DNA from: Palsa-461 sp040414865
Lineage (GTDB): Bacteria; Actinomycetota; Acidimicrobiia; Acidimicrobiales; RAAP-2
Length of the DNA: 25,330 bases
Direction: 5' to 3'
Assembly (NCBI GenBank): GCA_040414865.1
Contig: JBEDUR010000029.1
Span: forward strand, 1-25,330
Both the position numbers and the translations under genes were made by a program. The notes under the pieces were generated by a model. It was not told where the DNA came from and did not search any database. It saw only the letters and a list, made by a program, of their open reading frames with translations. Within the stretch, counting starts at the first letter, position 1; each line of letters opens with the position of its first letter. Positions 22,200-25,330 of the stretch are shown piece by piece.

Positions 22200-22205
22200 A
22201 GGCTA
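22200..22205 (-). promoter_or_regulatory. Possible -10 box upstream of rplY
   Basis: TAGCCT on the minus strand sits in the 218-bp spacer between prs and rplY, in the same 9-base context (CCAGGCTAC on the plus strand) as the box upstream of eno. No -35 box is recognisable. If used, it starts the rplY-pth-mfd transcript with a leader of about 120 bases. Confidence 0.28.
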
Positions 22206-22263
22206 CTCGGCAGCGGCGTCGCCCCTGGCCTTCGGTCGATCGATCGCCCACCGTCGTTGGAAC

Positions 22264-22278
22264 GGCTCGGGCGGAGCC
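22264..22278 (-). terminator. Hairpin 15 bases after prs
   Basis: GGCTC and GAGCC pair around a CGCCC loop just downstream of the prs stop. The minus strand continues GTTCC, without a real U-tract. It could be a weak terminator separating glmU-prs from rplY-pth-mfd. Confidence 0.3.
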
Positions 22279-22292
22279 GGCCCTGCCCAGGC

Positions 22293-23264
22293 TCAGAGCT
22301 GGTTGGCACCCCCGAAGATCTCCGACACGGAGGTCTCGGCGAACACCGCGTTGATGGCGTCGGCGATGATCTTGGCCACCGACAGCACCTCGAGTTTCTC
22401 GAAACGGCGCTCCTCGGAGATGGGCAGCGTGTCGGTCACGACCACCCGGGAGACCGGCGCCTTCTGCAGTCGCTCGGCCGACGGATCCGAGAACACCCCG
22501 TGGGTGGCCATGGCCCAGATCTCGGAGGCGCCGGCGTCGGCCAGCCGCTCGGCGGCGGCGCAGATGGTGCTGGCCGTGTCGATCATGTCGTCGATGATCA
22601 CGCAGTGGCGGCCCTCGACTTCGCCGACCACGTGACGAACCTCGACCTGGTTGAAGGACCCGGCTGGCCGTCGCTTGTGCACCAGAGCGAGGTCAGCGTT
22701 GAGCTGCTGGGCGAAGCCCTCGGCCACGCGCACCCGCCCCGAGTCGGGAGCCACGATCACCAGGTCGCCGTCAACCCGGCTGCGCACGTACTCCTCGAGC
22801 ACCGGGCTCGCCCGCAAGTGGTCGAAGGGCACGTCGAAGAACCCCTGGATCGCGCCGGCATGAAGGTCGACGCTCACCACCCGGTCGGCCCCCGCCGCCT
22901 GTAGCAGGTCGGCGAGCAGCTTGGCGGTGATCGGCTCCCGACTGGTCGCCTTGCGGTCCTGGCGGGCGTACCCGTAGTTCGGGCAGATGGCGGTGATCGT
23001 CTTGGCCGAGGCCCGCTTGGCCGCGTCGATCATGATCAGCTGCTCCATGATCGAATCGTTCACCGGTCGGGAGTGCGTCTGGATGATGAAGACGTCGCTG
23101 CCCCGGATGGAGGCGTCGTACCGGCAGTAGATCTCGCCGTTGGCGAACTCCCGGAGGTTGGGCTCCCCGAGTTCGACACCCAGGTGTTGTGCGATCTTCT
23201 CGGCCAGGGGCCGGTTCGAGCGTCCCGACACCAGCTCGAGTTTGCGTTTCGGCGTCAGCTCCAC
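22293..23264 (-). CDS. prs: Ribose-phosphate pyrophosphokinase
   Basis: Prs makes PRPP from ribose-5-phosphate and ATP, feeding nucleotide, His and Trp synthesis. The 323-residue length is normal for class I enzymes. Landmarks are REFANGEIYCRYDASIRG near residues 38-55, the flexible-loop and ATP-site stretch CPNYGYARQDRKATSREPITAK (in part 94-115), VDLHAG (132-137), VAPDSGRVRVAE, and the PRPP loop DDMIDTAST (225-233). The start is GTG 23264. No Shine-Dalgarno is visible; instead a run of six T ends two bases before the GTG. The gene follows glmU by 50 bases, a pairing (glmU-prs) conserved in many Gram-positive bacteria. Confidence 0.96.
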   Translation of the reverse strand: MELTPKRKLELVSGRSNRPLAEKIAQHLGVELGEPNLREFANGEIYCRYDASIRGSDVFIIQTHSRPVNDSIMEQLIMIDAAKRASAKTITAICPNYGYARQDRKATSREPITAKLLADLLQAAGADRVVSVDLHAGAIQGFFDVPFDHLRASPVLEEYVRSRVDGDLVIVAPDSGRVRVAEGFAQQLNADLALVHKRRPAGSFNQVEVRHVVGEVEGRHCVIIDDMIDTASTICAAAERLADAGASEIWAMATHGVFSDPSAERLQKAPVSRVVVTDTLPISEERRFEKLEVLSVAKIIADAINAVFAETSVSEIFGGANQL

Positions 23265-23314
23265 GGAAAAAACTTACCGCGTGGCGCGTTGGGCGGGCCG
23301 AGGCCGGATGGCGG

Positions 23315-24406
23315 TCAGGGGCCCGGCCACGACTCGAATGGCGGCACGGTCTCGCCGTCGGCCACCACGGCCCCGGGTCCGAGGGCGGCGAAAGGGCCAA
23401 TATGCGAGCGGGCCCCGATGCGTGCACGCTCGCACATGGCGTACCGGATCTCGGCCCCCTCCCCGACCACGCTGTCGATCAGGGTGGAGTCCGGCCCGAT
23501 CTCCACCCCAGGCCCAATCACGCAGGCGCCCCGAAGCACCACACCCGGCAAGAGCGCCACGTCGGGCGAGAGCTCGACCGTGGTGTCGATGTAGGTCCGC
23601 TCCGGGTCCCACATGGTCACGCCGCGCCGCATCCAGCGCTCGTTGATCCGGTCCCGCACCTCGGCCTCAGCCGCCGCCAGCTGGGCTCGGTCGTTCACTC
23701 CGGCCGTCTCGACCGGGTCGTCGACCACCATGGCCCGAACCGGGTACCCCGCTCCCGAGAGCACCTCGACCACGTCGGTCAGGTAGTACTCGCCCTGGGC
23801 GTTGGTCGGGCTGAGCCGACGAAGCGCCGGCGGCAGAAGGGACCGCCGGAAGCAGTAGATCGAGGTGTTGACCTCGTCGATGCCCCGGTGCTCTTCGCTG
23901 GCGTCGGCCTGCTCGACGATCCGATCCACCTGATCCTCTCCGGACCGCACGACGCGGCCGTAGCCGGTCGGGGCATCGAGGACCGCGGTCAGCAGGGTGG
24001 CGGCAGCCTCGGTTCCCCGGTGTTGGCGTACCAGGGCGGCGAGGGTGGGCGGTCGCAGGAGCGGGGTATCGCCGGGCAGCACGACCACGTCGGCGTCCTC
24101 GTCGTCGGGGAGTGCGGTCAGCGCAACGGCAGTAGCGTCGCCGGTTCCCCGCTGGATCTCCTGCTCGACGAGCTCAATCCGCAATGTGCTCGGTGCCTCT
24201 TCTGCCAGGGTCTTGGCCACCCACTGGGCCTCGTGGCCGACCACCACGACCACCCGGTCGAGCTCGAGCTCGGCGAGGGCGTCGAGCACATGAAGCACCA
24301 TCGGCCGGCCACACAGGCGATGGAGGGGCTTTGGACGCTCGGAGCGCATCCGCGTTCCCTCGCCGGCGGCCAGGACGATGGCGTGCAGCGGTCCGGTTGC
24401 GGTCAT
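23315..24406 (-). CDS. glmU: GlmU-type UDP-N-acetylglucosamine pyrophosphorylase, lacking the acetyltransferase part
   Basis: The N-terminal nucleotidyltransferase domain is complete: LAAGEGTRMRSERPKPLH (12-29), EQEIQRGTGDA (81-91), PGDTPLL (111-117), TGYGRVVR (147-154), EVNTSIYCF (178-186) and NAQGEYYLTD (202-211). It should make UDP-GlcNAc from GlcNAc-1-P and UTP. The left-handed beta-helix begins near residue 272 but ends after about four to five turns (SHIGPFAALGPGAVV, 334-348), and the protein stops at 363. Ordinary GlmU has about 450 or more residues and carries the GlcN-1-P acetyltransferase site in the missing part. Only 50 bases separate this stop from prs, so no displaced second half fits there. 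The start is ATG 24406, with a weak ribosome binding site. Confidence 0.92.
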   Translation of the reverse strand: MTATGPLHAIVLAAGEGTRMRSERPKPLHRLCGRPMVLHVLDALAELELDRVVVVVGHEAQWVAKTLAEEAPSTLRIELVEQEIQRGTGDATAVALTALPDDEDADVVVLPGDTPLLRPPTLAALVRQHRGTEAAATLLTAVLDAPTGYGRVVRSGEDQVDRIVEQADASEEHRGIDEVNTSIYCFRRSLLPPALRRLSPTNAQGEYYLTDVVEVLSGAGYPVRAMVVDDPVETAGVNDRAQLAAAEAEVRDRINERWMRRGVTMWDPERTYIDTTVELSPDVALLPGVVLRGACVIGPGVEIGPDSTLIDSVVGEGAEIRYAMCERARIGARSHIGPFAALGPGAVVADGETVPPFESWPGP

Positions 24407-24456
24407 GTCTCATTCTTTCCCCGGCGCGCCACGCACTCATTCATCCCCCCGCCGGT

Positions 24457-24469
24457 CCACCCCAGGTGG
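24457..24469. promoter_or_regulatory. Inverted repeat in the divergent glmU spacer
   Basis: CCACC-CCA-GGTGG lies in the 83-bp region between the divergent glmU and membrane-protein genes. It could be an operator or part of overlapping promoters. No -35/-10 pair is clear on either strand. Confidence 0.25.
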
Positions 24470-24489
24470 GGGGCGATAGCGTCGATTCG

Positions 24490-24828
24490 GTGCCGACCAG
24501 GTGGTTCTCGCCGCGGGCGATCGGGATGCACGCGGTCCTCCTCGTCCTCGTGCCGGCCTGCGCCGTCCTCTGCAACTGGCAGGTCCACCGCGCCCTCTCG
24601 GGAAACGAGCTCAGCTGGGCATACGTGTTCGAGTGGCCCTTCTTCGCCGCCTACGGGGTCTACGTCTGGTGGAAATTGGTTCATGACCAGCCTCGGACCA
24701 CCTCGGCGCCGACCCCCAAGCCTCAGGCCGAAGCGCCGTCGCCGCTGGCCACCGAGGACGAGGAGCTGGCCGCCTACAACCGCTATCTGGCCGACCTACA
24801 AGCCCGGGGGCCACAAAAGCGCTGGTGA
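24490..24828 (+). CDS. Small two-helix membrane protein
   Basis: The 112-residue protein starts at GTG 24490 (MPTRWFSPRAIG). It has two predicted membrane helices, about residues 11-29 (IGMHAVLLVLVPACAVLCNW) and 44-64 (AYVFEWPFFAAYGVYVWW), joined by the short WQVHRALSGNELSW loop. A charged Pro-rich cytoplasmic or external tail follows and ends in EDEELAAYNRYLADLQARG. The RW-SPRA...WQ-HRALSGN...FEWPFF pattern is, as I recall, a conserved actinobacterial hypothetical family; the function is unknown. It is divergent from glmU with an 83-bp spacer. Longer plus-strand frames upstream would overlap glmU and are rejected. Confidence 0.78.
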   Translation: MPTRWFSPRAIGMHAVLLVLVPACAVLCNWQVHRALSGNELSWAYVFEWPFFAAYGVYVWWKLVHDQPRTTSAPTPKPQAEAPSPLATEDEELAAYNRYLADLQARGPQKRW

Positions 24829-25240
24829 GGAGGCCGTGCCGCCGGCCAGGAAGACCCTCGACACTTTCGGGGCCGGGGCTCAACCGAGTCGCCGTCGTAT
24901 CGGGAAAGACGTGCCCCGAGCCAGGGCTAAGACGGTCAACGAGCAATGGCCGCCGGAACCTCGGACTGGCGGCACATCGGCTCGGGTAGAGCCGCTGACA
25001 CGAGGCGTCGTAGGCGCTCTCTGCCATCGCTCGGGCCCAATGGATCGGGCCAGGCCTGTCGGGGCGTCGCCCCGCTTCGGTCGTTGAGTTCCCGAGCGAG
25101 GGACAGGGTCGGCTCCAGAGCACTATGTCCGCCGTCAGTCTGGCTGGCCGGGCGACCCCCGCGCTCCGAGCAAGTTTCCGGCATCAAACTGGCCCTCGAA
25201 CCGTTCGGCGTAGTACGTCCATCTCCGGACGTCAGACGGG
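24829..25240. other. Gene-free stretch before the tRNA-Gln
   Basis: About 410 bases contain no coding region I can support on either strand; open frames here either run through the tRNA or have unbiased composition. The only structure noted is the hairpin at 25060-25074. The 3-prime flank of the tRNA-Gln also lies here. Confidence 0.4.
25060..25074. terminator. Perfect hairpin CGGGGC-GTC-GCCCCG
   Basis: A 6-bp all-GC stem with a 3-base loop lies between the small membrane-protein gene and the tRNA-Gln, which converge on it. It may serve either strand as a terminator; the plus strand continues CTTCGGTCGTT, which has few T residues. Confidence 0.3.
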
Positions 25241-25313
25241 CTGGCGGGGGAGGGATCGAACCTCCAACCTCCGGATCCAAAGTCCGGCGTTCTGCCAATT
25301 GAACTACCCGCCA
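25241..25313 (-). tRNA. tRNA-Gln (anticodon UUG)
   Basis: The 73-base gene folds fully. Acceptor arms TGGCGGG and CCCGCCA begin with the U1-A72 pair typical of tRNA-Gln, and the discriminator is G73. The D stem is GTTC/GAAC, the anticodon stem CCGGA/TCCGG with loop CTTTGGA, the variable loop AGGTT, and the T arm GGAGG/CCTCC with loop TTCGATC. CCA is not encoded; the gene continues GCC after the acceptor. The promoter would lie beyond the right edge of the window. Confidence 0.95.
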
Positions 25314-25330
25314 CCGGCCCCATTTCGATA

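Noticed and set aside
24184..24489. Longer start for the small membrane protein
   Set aside because: The extension is antisense to the 5-prime part of glmU and has no hydrophobic or conserved segment; GTG 24490 matches the conserved N-terminus.
24936..25302. Short open frames on both strands around the tRNA-Gln
   Set aside because: They pass through the tRNA gene and show no conserved motif or ribosome binding site.
1..25330. Phage defence island, CRISPR array or mobile element
   Set aside because: No cas genes, spacer-repeat pattern, transposase, integrase or flanking terminal repeats were seen.

Overview
The window is high-GC bacterial chromosome and almost certainly comes from an actinomycete-type bacterium (Actinomycetota). 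The main evidence is the gene run glmU-prs-rplY-pth-mfd-(foldase)-mazG-eno-divIC-DUF501-ppx, frequent GTG/TTG starts and many 4-base stop/start overlaps. The class Acidimicrobiia is my best guess from gene order and the look of the proteins, but I could not test it. No phage, transposon, integrase or CRISPR array is visible.

Left part (1 to about 11,350) is an accessory region. It opens with an L-rhamnose catabolic unit on the minus strand: rhaI, then the start of a bifunctional rhamnulose-1-phosphate aldolase/dehydrogenase cut off by the window edge. A DeoR-type repressor gene is divergent from it, and a clear promoter with a perfect 12-bp palindrome lies between them. Next come a cupin pseudogene broken by about three frameshifts, a TetR regulator, an unusual short-variable-loop tRNA with anticodon UAA (read as Leu), a gene-poor stretch, a cytochrome P450, a large alpha/beta-hydrolase with a C-terminal PKD-like domain, a winged-helix (HTH_42/AlkZ-related) protein, and a MerR/GyrI-like regulator downstream of a GNAT acetyltransferase.

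Right part (about 11,385 to 24,406, all minus strand) is a dense housekeeping run. Transcribed from right to left it is: truncated glmU, prs, rplY, pth, mfd, a membrane-anchored parvulin/SurA-like foldase, a tetrapyrrole-methylase/MazG fusion, eno, divIC/ftsB, DUF501 and ppx/gppA. It links cell-wall precursor supply, PRPP synthesis, translation quality control, transcription-coupled repair, nucleotide-pool cleaning, glycolysis, division and polyphosphate/ppGpp metabolism. Two spacers upstream of eno and rplY share a short promoter-like element, so the run is probably several overlapping transcripts.

A small two-helix membrane protein is divergent from glmU. A gene-free stretch of about 410 bp follows, and a tRNA-Gln (UUG) gene closes the window.

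Points most worth a second look: the class-I-shaped tRNA with a UAA anticodon, together with TTA codons that I find only in the accessory half; a GlmU that stops before its acetyltransferase active site; a pth gene with no ordinary start codon between the rplY stop and its conserved core; and the multiply frameshifted cupin gene.
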